Source of the DNA: Eucommia ulmoides
Taxonomy: Eukaryota > Streptophyta > Magnoliopsida > Garryales > Eucommiaceae
Direction of reading: 5' to 3'
Assembly: GCA_016647705.1 (NCBI GenBank)
Contig: CM028325.1
Span: 26,088,474-26,152,473 of the forward strand
Length of the DNA: 64,000 bases
Shown here: piece by piece, positions 50,603-61,550 of the stretch
Numbering within the stretch: the first letter of the stretch is position 1
How the letters are laid out: each line of letters opens with the position of its first letter
The notes under the pieces: model-generated
Told to the model about the DNA's origin: nothing
The model's database searches: none
What the model saw: the letters and a program-made list of their open reading frames with translations, nothing else
Translations under genes and position numbers: made by a program

Positions 50603-51000
50603 TGTTGGCCCCAAGGACTAACAAGAGGGGAGGGTGAATTGAATAATTTAAATATTAAGTCTAAAATAGTTATGGCCTATTTAAATTTTATCAGATTTTA
50701 TCTTGTTTGTTGAAGTGTTTTCAGCAAAGCACACACAAGCACAACGCAAAGAAATGTTAGAGATATTGACACAGTGATTTTATAATAGTTCGGCAAATTA
50801 TTCTTACCTACGCCTACTCTCCTGAACTCTTGTAGGGTATTAATCAACTAAAACTATATTTTCTTCCAAAGTAAGAATCAAACCCGTACACCTATGTTTG
50901 ATGAAGTTCTCTTTTATACGCAAACACACTTTCACTTGAACTTGTAATTTTCTAAGGGTAAAGTAACAATTTAATTAAATTTTATTTCCATTTCAATGTC
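50603..51000 (+). mobile_element. Truncated LTR-like sequence
   Basis: Begins TGTTGGCCCCAAGGACTAAC and continues with AAGAGGGGAGGGTGAATTG. This parallels the start of the LTR at 52237 (TGTTGGC...CAAGAGGGGGGCAAATTG). No matching 3' end found, so it is probably a fragment of a related LTR element. Confidence 0.4.
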
Positions 51001-51335
51001 TAGTTAGGGTTAGGTCATGTTTTTTGACCGATAAAGGAATAAAACTTAATCCATTGCGATTAGAATTGACTAATACCAAGTATCTTGAGATTAATTAATC
51101 TCATATTTTGTGAGATTAGGAAATCCTTGGTAGTGAAAATAAAATTTAATCACATGCATCAAACATAGGAATGAAATGGGCATTCCCATGATCATCTCAA
51201 TCTCTTGTCGAATCTCATGTACCAAATATGTCTTAAATGACAATATGAAAACATAGTGCCATTGAAAATTCACTTGAATGGACTTAAAATTCACTAAATA
51301 AAAGATTACAAAGTGACAAACTCATAGAAGACATG

Positions 51336-51369
<34 letters not shown>

Positions 51370-52236
51370 AAGAGCATCTCCAACGGAGATGCTATCCAAT
51401 GTGCCATCCTTCAAATGGCATTTTTGAAGCCCAAAAACAGCTCCAACAGCTGTTGTATCTGGTGTGCCATCAGGTCTGCTGTGCCATAAATGGCACATCC
51501 ATGAGCCTGTGCCATTTGACCGTAGGAGTAGCAACGGCTACTCCAACGGTTTGAAATTTCAAAACCAAACCCACAATTTGAAAAAAAAAAAAAAAAAAAA
51601 AACACAGTCTATAAATAGATGATGAAGGAACAAGAAAATGAAAATCAAACCAGATCGAGAATCGCAAGCCTCCACTACATAACCAGGTCTAAATCGCAAG
51701 CCTCCACCGCAGTTCGCCGTCGCAAATCAGATCTGAACTGCCTCACCATCGCAAGCCTCCTTCACCGCCGACATCTCCATCAATAGCCTTCGTCACCATC
51801 GCCATCGCTTTCACAAATTGCGGCAACGCCGTCGCCGGAAGCCTCCATCGCAACCCAAGGTTGATCCCCTCCTGTGTGTGTGTGTGTGTGTGTGTGTGTC
51901 TTTGTTGTGATTTGTGAATTAGGGCTCAACGCAAGTGGGAATGTATAAATTAATATTTGCTTAATCTATGTTAGATCTGAACTGTGAATTGGGATGGTGG
52001 GCTGGGCTAATTTATGTGAGATTAGGCTATTGGGTTAGGCTTATTTAGATTAGGAAATTGGGGTTGGGTTATGGGCTGGGCTAATAAAAAAAAAATTGAT
52101 TAACTTTAAAATGAAGGAAAAATATTATGTTATCATTTTAATAATTCATTAAACGTTTTTTTATGAGAAAAAATCATTTGTTGTAGTAATATTATAGCAA
52201 TAAAAATTAATTTTCAATAACAAATTTGTTTAATTG

Positions 52237-54683
52237 TGTTGGCTTAGTGAGCTACCCAAGAGGGGGGCAAATTGGGTATATATAAAAAATTATAAGAGAA
52301 AATACTTCAAAAAATCAAATAATTAATTTTAATCATAAATTAATTATTATCTCTATATAGTAGCAAAAATATATTATTAACTAGGTGCACACCAAACAAC
52401 CAAAAATAAACAATGTAAAGAAAACAACACACAAGAAATTTATCCTGGTTCACTCAGTTAATTTTGGCTAATCCAATCCTCCGAGTCCCAAGAAGATTCG
52501 CACCCACTAATCACTAAGATTCCTTTAAACAGGTAGGAACCAAACATTTACACAATGATTATTTTCACAGGTTCAGAATCAACATTTACAAATTTATTTT
52601 CCCAAGCTCAGGACTAACATCTTCTTTTTTCCAAACTCAAGAATAACCTCTAGTTTTTACAGGTTCAAGAATAACCTAATTATTTTTATACTTTAGGTTA
52701 AAGAATCAAATCTCATAGAAACACTCTAACTATCATTTTCCCAGGTAAGGATAGCACCTTTACAAAATCACTCACAAATTCAATCAATGAAGAATTAACA
52801 CCTCAATCTCTTTATCGGAAGAGATTGAAACCAGCTACTCTTGATTAGACACTCCTAATAGTATCTAATTCGACACTCAACTCACCAATTACAATAAATT
52901 AATAAGTTCTTCCCACTTGGAGTTTCTACCACCTCAAATCAATTTAAACTTAATTAATGTCTCGATATTTACTAGTGATAGAATTAAGTGAGGAAACAAA
53001 AAAAATCTGATTATAAAAATAATGCGGGTAGCACAAAATTGAGCACGTAATTAGATTATCACACAAATCGTTTTAAATTTTTTTTTTATACTTTTAAAAT
53101 TCAAAAACGATTTCTCAACAATCAATTAACCAAGCAAACAATGATTGGAATAAACTTAATTAAGAATATGCTTGGAACATTTTCACCAAGAAAACATAAA
53201 AATCTGATTATGATAAATATAAATAGCACACAAATAAGAATGTAATCAGATTTTCACCACAAATCATTTTAAAATATTTTTATGCGATTTAAAGTTCAAA
53301 AAACGATTTTATCAAGATCTTATTAACCAAACAAATATAGAAAAATAAATATGCAATAAAGACTAATAGCTTGGAAAGATCGCACCCGAATAACACCGAC
53401 GAATTAAAGATTGAAAACACTAGACAACTCAAATCGGTGACACTTACACAATCAGCGCTTTAACTCAAGAACTCCTTAGCAATTGATCTCACAATTTGAT
53501 CTCTAAATATAATATCAGAATAATGACTCTTATAAAAATTTATGAACTAAATAGTTCTTGATATGGTGTTAATATTATATGAAATCCGCAGGTCTATTTA
53601 AAGTCACTTGAAACAAACCCTATAACAGCTAGTTTCTACAAAATATGTCATTTACAATCACCTATAGACCCTATTTATTGATTCCTTTCATTTCAGGTGT
53701 ATTTTACTTAATTATAGCTTTCAAAATATTCAATATAGTCTTTCAAAAGAATTTTCAAACTCAAATCAATAAGATAGGAAGTATTAAAAGGACCAATTCG
53801 AAAAATATTTTAATTTCATGTACCAAATCTATATAGATATTCAAATAAGAGTATTATATCTTAAAGACATCCATATCCCTAAAATCTCTCAATCAAGTAA
53901 CCAAATAACGGCTAGTTTTTTAACAAATCCCGAAATTCCACAAACCTGAAATAGACTTATCAGTCGATCGACCAAGACACATCTGTCGACCGCTCGATTC
54001 AGGATACTAGTCAAGCCAAAATTCTTTCGCTCATCAATCGACCGCCCATCCATCATCTGTCGACTGGACGATTCAGAGAGTTTCTCAAGTTGACTTATCT
54101 ATCGACTTAGAGATTCAAAGAGTTTATTCTTTGGCCATAGGTCGACCTACTTGTCGACCGAACGATTCAGGGACTTTGTCTAATTTTCATAAGTCGACTT
54201 ATCTGTCGACTGGACCATGAAAAGCTCCTTAATTTTATTTTAAATCATTTCTTTTGACGTTTTCGCCCCTTTAACCGATTTCATTTTTCAGTTAGCTCCA
54301 CTAACTTCTTAAATTCAATTTTAATTAATTATCTTTATTTATTTTTCAATTATACATAGGAGCAAATAATTTCACTAATTAGGATCCTATAAAAAATACA
54401 CATAATTATAAAATTATTTTTGTATCGTGTGTGATCTTAATCGAGATACATTAAGAGTAAAAATAGATTAGAGTTGTTTTCACCTAGATTCTTCAAAATC
54501 TTCAATCTCTTAGTATCCATCTCTGCATCCTTCACAATTTCTTCATGATGTTATCGTCTTTGCATCTTTTACAATTACTTCATGATATTGTCTGGAATTC
54601 TTTAAACTGGAACACTCAATAAATACATTAGTTCCACAAAAAACATCAACATTTAATTGTTCTTCAAAATCTTAAGATCAACA
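52237..54683 (+). mobile_element. Solo LTR (or compact LTR element) nested in the Harbinger element
   Basis: Begins TGTTGGCTTAGTGAGC and ends AAGATCAACA, with a perfect AATTG duplication (52232-52236 and 54684-54688). No internal coding domain. It has a TATA-like GGGTATATATAAAA near 52276. A cluster of GTCGAC-type repeats lies at 53965-54215. The start resembles LTRs of plant Ty1-type elements, but the family is not certain. Confidence 0.65.
53965..54215 (+). repeat. Cluster of TCGACC..TCTGTCGACyG..CGATTCAG modules
   Basis: About five diverged units of roughly 45-50 bp, each with paired TCGAC/GTCGA boxes and most ending CGATTCAGG or similar. Internal repeat of the LTR. Confidence 0.7.
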
Positions 54684-54780
54684 AATTGTTTTTTCCATGT
54701 TTAGTTGATTAATGTTCGTGTTTTTTCCATGTTATACTTGTTACTTGTCCGATTTATTTACTTTAATTTAATACATGCAG

Positions 54781-55830
54781 ATGGATTCTGAATCAAATCA
54801 TTATTTCACGAGTCTTCTTTCAGATGATTTTTCTAAATATTAACCCGAAACTGAACCAATCCCCAAAAATCAAAATATAGCAAGATTAATGACTAGGAAG
54901 GCACAAAGAGTAAAAAAATATTAATCCTACCAAGGATATTCTTATTGTTTCTAGTTGACTAAACACAAGCAAAGATCCGATCACCGGTAGTGGTCAACAA
55001 CACAATGCGCTTTGGAAGAGAATACATGAATACTTCAACACGAATGAAGGAGATGAATTTGGGCATAGTCAAGCATCTATTATGAGCTGATGGCAAGATA
55101 TTAATAAATAATGTGCTAAATTTGTTGGATTTCATAGCTTGATTCAAAGAACTCATCAAAGCAGTCATACCGACTAAAACAGGGTAATACATTTTGGATA
55201 GAAATTATAAATTTCGAAATTATGTTTTTAAATTTTAATGTTATTTTTGTATTTTTACAGCTTCTTAAAGCAAAAGAATTGTATATTGCAGAATCCAACA
55301 AAAAATTCATGTACGAGCATTGATGGAAAATACTGAAAAATGAACGCAAATGGACTGATCTCCCATCAAGTGATAGCAAAAAGTAAAAAAGTTACTCAAG
55401 TGCAAGTCCTGCTACATATTCTGCTACAAGTCCAGATTGTGTTAATTTAGAAGATGATCATAAAATTGGAATAAGCCAAGAAAGGGCTCTAAGCAGAAAA
55501 ACATCCAAGAAACAAGTCAACGATAAAAAATCAATGGGCGTTGCAGAATTCGGATAAGCTATGTATGTTTTAGAAAAATTTCTAGAAGATAAGTTAAAAA
55601 TATAAAAGAGTAGAGCTGAACGAGATCGTGAGGCATTAGATCTATATGCCCAGCAGTTACACTAACATGCCGTTCAGTTAGAACTTGAAAAAGAAAAAAT
55701 GAAAAATGAGAACAGAGCTGAACGCAATCGTATAATGCAACTCGATACTCGTAACATGGATCATATCTTTGCTCAGTATTATGATGGTCTCAAAATGGAA
55801 ATCATTAGACAGACGAATTTTAATTTGTAA
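54781..55830 (+). pseudogene. Harbinger ORF1, Myb/trihelix-like DNA-binding protein (decayed)
   Basis: PIF/Harbinger elements encode a Myb/SANT-like partner that helps the transposase enter the nucleus and bind DNA. Here the ATG at 54781 starts MDSESNHYFTSLLSDDFS. Conserved pieces include SKDPITGSGQQHNALWKRIH then EYFNT (about 54965-55040), KAKELYIAESNKKFMYEH (about 55268-55322) and a C-terminal Lys/Glu-rich helix LELEKEKMKNENRAERNR (about 55680-55733). Several in-frame stops (for example in the trihelix region and in the C-terminal helix) and at least one frame change break it. It converges on the transposase gene. Confidence 0.7.
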
Positions 55831-55939
55831 GCTATTTTTTTATTTTCAAGAATGTAGTTATGCAGTTTATGCTAGTCATCTACCACTACTATATTAATGT
55901 TATCCTTTTCATTTTAACCTTTTCAATCAATGCATTCGT

Positions 55940-56170
55940 CAAATTCAAACTACGTGAAAAATATATAATACTAATACTAATACAAGTTCAAATTCAAACT
56001 ACTTGAAAAATACATAATACTAATACAAGTTCAAATTCAAACTACTTGAAAAGTATATAATACTAATGCTAATACAAGTTTAAATTCAAACTATAAGAAA
56101 AATACATAATAATAACACAAATTCAAATTCAAATTACATGAAAAATACATAATACTAATATAAATTCAAA
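55940..56170. repeat. Tandem repeat of about 45-50 bp after both Harbinger genes
   Basis: Five diverged copies built on AAATTCAAACTACTTGAAAA followed by TACATAATACTAATACAAG, lying exactly between the converging 3' ends of ORF1 and the transposase. Confidence 0.8.
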
Positions 56171-56173
56171 CTA

Positions 56174-57434
56174 CTACTCTGTCCCATAATGTTGCCATAG
56201 GTGCTCCACAAGATCATTCTGAAGCTAGGAATTACTTGTTGTAGCTTGAATTTCTTGTGTGGCTTGAATACAAGTTGAAAAATTCGGAGTATGAGCATGA
56301 GACACTTTGATAGGTAGATTTGTGTCACTTCTATCAAAGTCGATGTTACCAATTGCTCATTCATCCCCAATGATCATATTATGCATAATTATGCATGCTT
56401 TCATAATATCTGCGAGTATTTCCTCATCCCAAAAACGTGCAGGGCCACGCATAATTGCAAAACGAGGTTGGAGTACTCCAAAAGCACGTTCTACATTTTT
56501 TCTTGCTGACTCTTGTGCCACAGCAAAATATTTATTCTTCAAGCCTTGTGGGCAGGAAATTGTTTTCACAAATGTTGACCAATTTGGATAAATACCATCA
56601 GCTAGGTAATATCCCATTGCATAATTATACCCATTAAGATTATAATTAATAGTAGGGACGCCCCTAGATTAGTTCATCAAAATAGGAGATCGATTCAACA
56701 CATTAATATCATTAAGTGATCCCGGCAAGCCAAAAAAGGCATGCCATATATAGAGATATTGTGAAGCAACAGCTTCCAAAATGACAATTACCAGTATACA
56801 TACCTTGCCATGCGGCAGGATAATTTTTTCACTTCCAGTGCATACAATAAATGTTTCCCAATATTCCTGGAAAGCCACGATTTTGACTAAGGGATAGCAA
56901 TTGGGATATATCATTACTATTTGGTGCTCTTAAATACTCATCGCTAAATATTGCACCAATTGCTTTAACATACCGCTTTAAGCTCTTTACGACAGTGCTT
57001 TATCCAATTCGGACATATTTATCTACAGAATCCGTTGCATTTCCATAAGCAAGTATCCTAAATGCAACAGTTACCTTCTGAAGAGAAGATAAACCTAAAA
57101 CTCCGGCGGCATCTCTTCTTTGGACAAAATATGGATCATATCGTTAAATTTCATCGACAATTCGACATAAGAGAGAACGACTCATACGAAACCTTATTCG
57201 AAATAAATTTTTATTATATATAAGAGATTCAGAGAAATAGTCATGAAAAAACCTTTCATGACCAGAAATTCGATTACGAAAGATAGAATTATGACCTGAG
57301 ACATAACCACCTCGTGGTGCATTTTGACATACACGTTGATCTGCTATAGCCACCCTTGCTAATAGCTCGGATTCTTCATCAGAATCATCATCACGTTTGA
57401 GGATATCAACTATGCTGATGAGATAGTTAGACAT
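56174..57434 (-). pseudogene. PIF/Harbinger DDE transposase (decayed)
   Basis: HARBI1-type transposase that cuts the element at its TAA/TTA target. It starts at 57434 with MSNYLISIVDILKRDDDSDE. Family landmarks are ERFFHDYFSES, the RIRFRMSRSLLCRIVDEI helix-turn-helix region, the second catalytic Asp in GLPGSLNDINVLNRS, YYLADGIYPNWSTFV, and the catalytic Glu in SARKNVERAFGVLQPRF. It ends LVEHLWQHYGTE. Stops occur after the N-terminal block, in the middle and near 56355, with at least one frame change around 56800-56900, so it is not functional. It resembles plant PIF transposases throughout. Confidence 0.8.
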
Positions 57435-57499
57435 GAAATAATATTGGTAGAGAATGTGTGAAAATGAAAAAGAAAATTAGTGTATTTATATATAGTTTG

Positions 57500-57830
57500 G
57501 GAGACAGACCTAAAATTTCAAGATTACAATTTGGCGGCTAAGTTGAAATCTAAAATTTCAATTTTGGTGCTTTATTTTGAAACCAAAATTTAAGATTTGA
57601 AGGTAAAGTTGAATCTAAAATTTCAATTTGGCCACTTTAGTTTGAACCAAAATTTTAGATTTGGCGGTAAAATTAAAATAAAAAATTTTAATTTTTGTGT
57701 TTTAGTTTGAAACAAAAAATTATACCCTTTGGCGGTTTAATTAAAATTTAAAATTTTAATTTTTATGCTTTAGTTTGAAACTAAAAACTAATGTTTAGCG
57801 GTTAAATTAAAATTCCTAAATTCAATTAAA
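57500..57830. repeat. Subterminal repeat near the right end of the Harbinger element
   Basis: About five diverged copies of a ~60-bp unit with TTTGGCGGTTAA.. AAAATTTCAATTTTGGTGC.. TTTAGTTTGAAACCAAAA. Located upstream of the transposase start and inside the right terminal repeat. Confidence 0.7.
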
Positions 57831-57976
57831 TTAATTTATTAATTTTATTTTTTAATTAAAAAAAAATGACACACCCATTGGAGTGCTTTTTGTTTGAGTG
57901 TGCCATTTGGGTTTTTGGTGTGCTATTTGGGCAAATGACACACCAAATTTTAGTATCTCCCTTGGAGATGCTCTAA

Positions 57977-58716
57977 GAGCTCTTACTCATTCTGCCCAAC
58001 AATTTTCATTTTTTTCAGCAAAATTAGATTAAATCATAGTGGAAGAAATCTAATATTAATATTTAAAAGTGGAGGGAGAGAGAATGTCTTAATTAGGTTA
58101 AAAAATTGTCTTTTTCAAGTCTTTGGTGAGTTCTTATAATGTTTTTTATTTTTATTTTTTTATATATCAAATAATGATGGCCCTAATTAATTTTTTTAGT
58201 TAATTTAATTTTTTTTCTATTTAATGTATAAATATATGATTAATTTTCTTAGTTTAAAAAAATAATTGTGATTCAAAAAATATTTCCACCCAAAACGAAA
58301 GACACGATATATATTAGTTAAATTAGAATTTGTCGACTTGCAAAAATTGATAGAATTAATCCTAATTTAGTGGTTATTTATTTGTTATTTTTAAGTATAT
58401 TAGTAAAAGTTAATTTGTCAAAATATTATCTTACTTTCATGATTATTTATGCAATTTTAATAGTATATTTATATTCGGTAATTTTAAAACGTCATTACTC
58501 ATTAAAATATATGTATCATCTCCTGGATATTGTTACTAAAATAACTAAATGATGTAATATGATTTAATATAAGAAATTTATTATAATTTTTTTAAGCTCG
58601 TGCAATGCGTAGGTCTAAACTAGTTATTAATAAAAATTAAGGAGTTTTTTTTTTTTGTTCGAGATTAAGTTATAAATAAATTTAAAAAAATAAAAAATAT
58701 AAGAATACAAAATTAC
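57977..58716. other. AT-rich spacer with a possible Helitron 3' end
   Basis: CTCGTGCAATGCGTAGG followed by TCTAAACTAG (ending 58623) resembles worn Helitron 3' termini, but the stem is poor and no 5' end was found. Otherwise nothing recognised. Confidence 0.3.
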
Positions 58717-58719
58717 TTA

Positions 58720-60640
58720 GGTGGGGTTTGGTTAGTGTTCCCACTTTTCTCAACCCAACTGAGTTGAGTTAGGTTGAGTTGAGTTGAGAATTTTATTTTG
58801 TGCTGGGAACAGAATCGCGTTTGGTAACACATAATTTTATTTGCTTTTCTGGGAACAGAATTACGTTTGGTAATGAAAAATTACGGAATTGTTTCCTCAA
58901 TAAGTGTATTTTTTTTTAAATGTATAATAATAAATATCGAATTATACCAAATTAAAAAAAAAATGAAGAAGAAAAACAAACATTTTACATATTTTACATT
59001 TATTTGATTAAAATATGATTTTTGTCAAAGGTAACAAGTAGAGTGTCTAGCGAATAATTTACCGTTTAAGCGCATAATCCTTTTTGGAGAAAAATACATA
59101 TTTCCTCTACATACTAAAAATTATTACCTGATTCATATTTATTTCAAAACTACAAGCATAAATAATTAACATACGATAAACAAATAAAAATAATAATAAT
59201 AATAATTTATTTCTCAAATTATACAACTGTATTAAAAACAATCAAATAATCCTATACGACCTGGTCAAACTCTTGTCCTAAAATATCAATATACTTGATT
59301 ACAACCACATTTTAAACATTAATTCAACATAAACAAAACTCAATTAAAATTCATAGGCTAACCATATACAACATATTCAAAAGATAAGCTCTCAAAGGAA
59401 CAGTGAATGCCAAACGATCAACATCAATTTCATAATATGTTAAATCTGCAAAAGATTAAATGAAAAAAAATCAGTAGAAGAAACGGATAGTGGACACATA
59501 TATTTTTTATTTTCCTCTACTGATTTTCTTCATTGAAACAAATGAAGCAAATAAAGAAAATTAGCAGAAGAAAAAAGGAACAAAAATCAGCAGAACAAAA
59601 ATCAGGCATGGAGACTGCAAATTCTTTAGCGATACTGCAATAAATATATGAATGATGTATACGAATGTGCATATATGAACACATGATAATACATATATGC
59701 ACTTGCAAGATCAACAACCATTCGATTAATATACATACCACCAGAGGAAGAATTTTCGTTAAAAATGGTAATAGGACTTCAAATGGTCAATTCCCTAATC
59801 TTTTGTGCTAATTGTCGAATCTGAGATGAAAGGGACAAAAAATGGGAAAAAGTGTAAATAGGCAGAAACATCATAGAAACATTATAGGAACATGAACATA
59901 AACATAATCGTTCAAGCTTGAAGAAACATGAACAGATGCATAATCGTTCACGCGAACAAAGAAACCATTTTCTTCATCAGCCGAAAAAAAAAATTGAGGT
60001 TGATTTCAAGCTTAGGAGGCATATTGATGTTTAGATCTATGGATTTGAAGATTTCCATAGATCTAGAGCCAACAAGTATAAATTTGAAGAAATCAAAAGA
60101 AAAAAAAAATTATCGGTAAGACGAACGGCGACGATGACGACCTGGCTTCATGACTGGAAGACAAACGGTGACCTTCGCTGAATCGAAGAGGAGGAGAACA
60201 AATGAATCGGAGAGGAAGATGAGAAATGAAAGAGAGAAAGGCAGTAAGGTGGAATCAATTCTATCATTAAGATTTTAATAAATGCCAAGCATGTCCCAAT
60301 TTTAGGTTGGGTTGGGTTGGGCAAAAAACAAAAAACAACCTTTTTTTTTTATCCTCATTTGTTTAACTTTTCAAGAATTAATTCTCATTTTTTGGATTGG
60401 ATTGGGTTGGGTTGGATTTTGGGTTTGCCAAACGTGTTCCCAAAAATCAAACCCAAAATTTTTAGATTGAATTGGGTTGGGTTAGGTTTTGGGTTTGCCA
60501 AACGTGTTCCCAAAAATCAAACCCAAAATTTTTAGATTGAGTTGGGTTGGGTTGTGTTTTGGGTTTGCCAAACGTGTTCTCAAAAATCAAACCCAAATTT
60601 TTTAGATTGAGTTGGGTTGGAGACGCTAACCAAACGGGCC
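58720..60640. mobile_element. PIF-like non-autonomous element, 1.9 kb
   Basis: Ends GGTGGGGTTTGGTTAGTGT and the complement of GGCCCGTTTGGTTAGCGT, flanked by TTA on both sides (58717-58719, 60641-60643), the classic PIF/Harbinger duplication. Near the left end are TTGAGTTGAG repeats and GGGAACAGAATCGCGTTTGG. Near the right end are three 70-bp repeats. There is no transposase. The middle (about 59750-60240) is less AT-rich and may contain acquired host sequence, but nothing recognisable. Confidence 0.75.
60399..60620. repeat. Three tandem 70-bp repeats
   Basis: Unit containing TTGGGTTTGCCAAACGTGTT followed by CCCAAAAATCAAACCC; the copies are nearly identical. Each unit is itself partly self-complementary. 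Recent slippage inside the PIF-like element. Confidence 0.9.
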
Positions 60641-60643
60641 TTA

Positions 60644-61550
60644 ATTAATTCAATACTAAACAAAAACACTTTGAAGAAATGAGATCGGAAACAACACCCC
60701 TCCCCCCCCCCCCCCCCCCCCCCCCCCCAACATTTTCTGTAAGGACAAACATGTCCAATAAATTTTACTTTTCAGTGAACAGACGGAAGTACCCATACGA
60801 GGCTTGCGCGCGCGTGCGCCTTCCTTCTTCCTTATCCTTTTTCCTCCGAACAACACTGAGACGCACACAAGCTATTACCGGACGAACTCCATAGTCCAGA
60901 CTCACCTCCTTCTGTTGGACGAAAAACTAGCGTCAGGTAATTCCATTATCGCTAAGAGTTACGGCTCCTCCATTTCGTCTCTCTCTCTCTGCGCAGTAAT
61001 CGGTCTAATTTTAATGTTCTATGGTTTATTTTTTGATTTTATATGCATCAAATGAAATGATAAAGGTTTACGAAGTCGTAATTTCTTTTTTTTCGGTTGA
61101 ATTTCTTAATGGGTTTTCGTGAAGTAAAGCTTACATGCCTTTCCTTGTTCTGAATTGGTGTTAATGTAGCTTACCTGTTCGTGAAATTGCCCCTTAGTAC
61201 TATCCCTGCTGGAGCTTTGGAAAAAAAAAAACCATGTTCAGTACGTGTTTTGCCGCATAATTCTTTTCATTAGTTTCTTCAGAATGCATAATTTACATCT
61301 AAGTGGTTGTAATTACTTTGCACATACTTCATTTGATATGTTCAATGTGTGGGAGGTAATAAACATATATATTTTTTCAGGGCAGATGCATTCTCAAAGC
61401 TTTTTTTTGTGAGAAAGCTTTTGTCTGCATATACTTAAATTCTATAATACTTGTATTCATGCGGATATTGACTGAGTCGTCTTTTCTGAAATTTTCGCCC
61501 TTTAGGTTATAATGGGTAATGGATTCAGCCTGTTATGATTTCTCAAGCAG
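60644..61550 (+). promoter_or_regulatory. Promoter and 5' leader region of the RNE gene
   Basis: A C27 run at 60702-60728 is followed by GC-richer sequence and a possible leader-exon donor (GCGTCAG|GTAATT, ending 60936). I could not find the coding start or a plastid transit peptide here. The first coding exon may be missing, very short or diverged. Confidence 0.35.

Larger units (their letters stand above)
51372..57973. mobile_element. PIF/Harbinger transposon with two decayed genes and a nested LTR
   Basis: Ends GAGCATCTCCAACGGAGATG and the complement of GAGCATCTCCAAGGGAGATA, flanked by TAA (51369-51371 and 57974-57976). ORF1 (Myb/trihelix-like, +, 54781-55830) and ORF2 (DDE transposase, -, 56174-57434) converge, the standard PIF/Harbinger pair. 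A 2.4-kb LTR sits at 52237-54683; without it the element is about 4.15 kb. A TATA-like TCTATAAATAGATG lies near 51610. Both genes have several stops, so the element is dead, but its termini are well preserved. Confidence 0.85.

Noticed and set aside
58600-58623. Helitron 3' end
   Set aside because: The stem is weak and no 5' end was found; kept only as a remark in the spacer entry.
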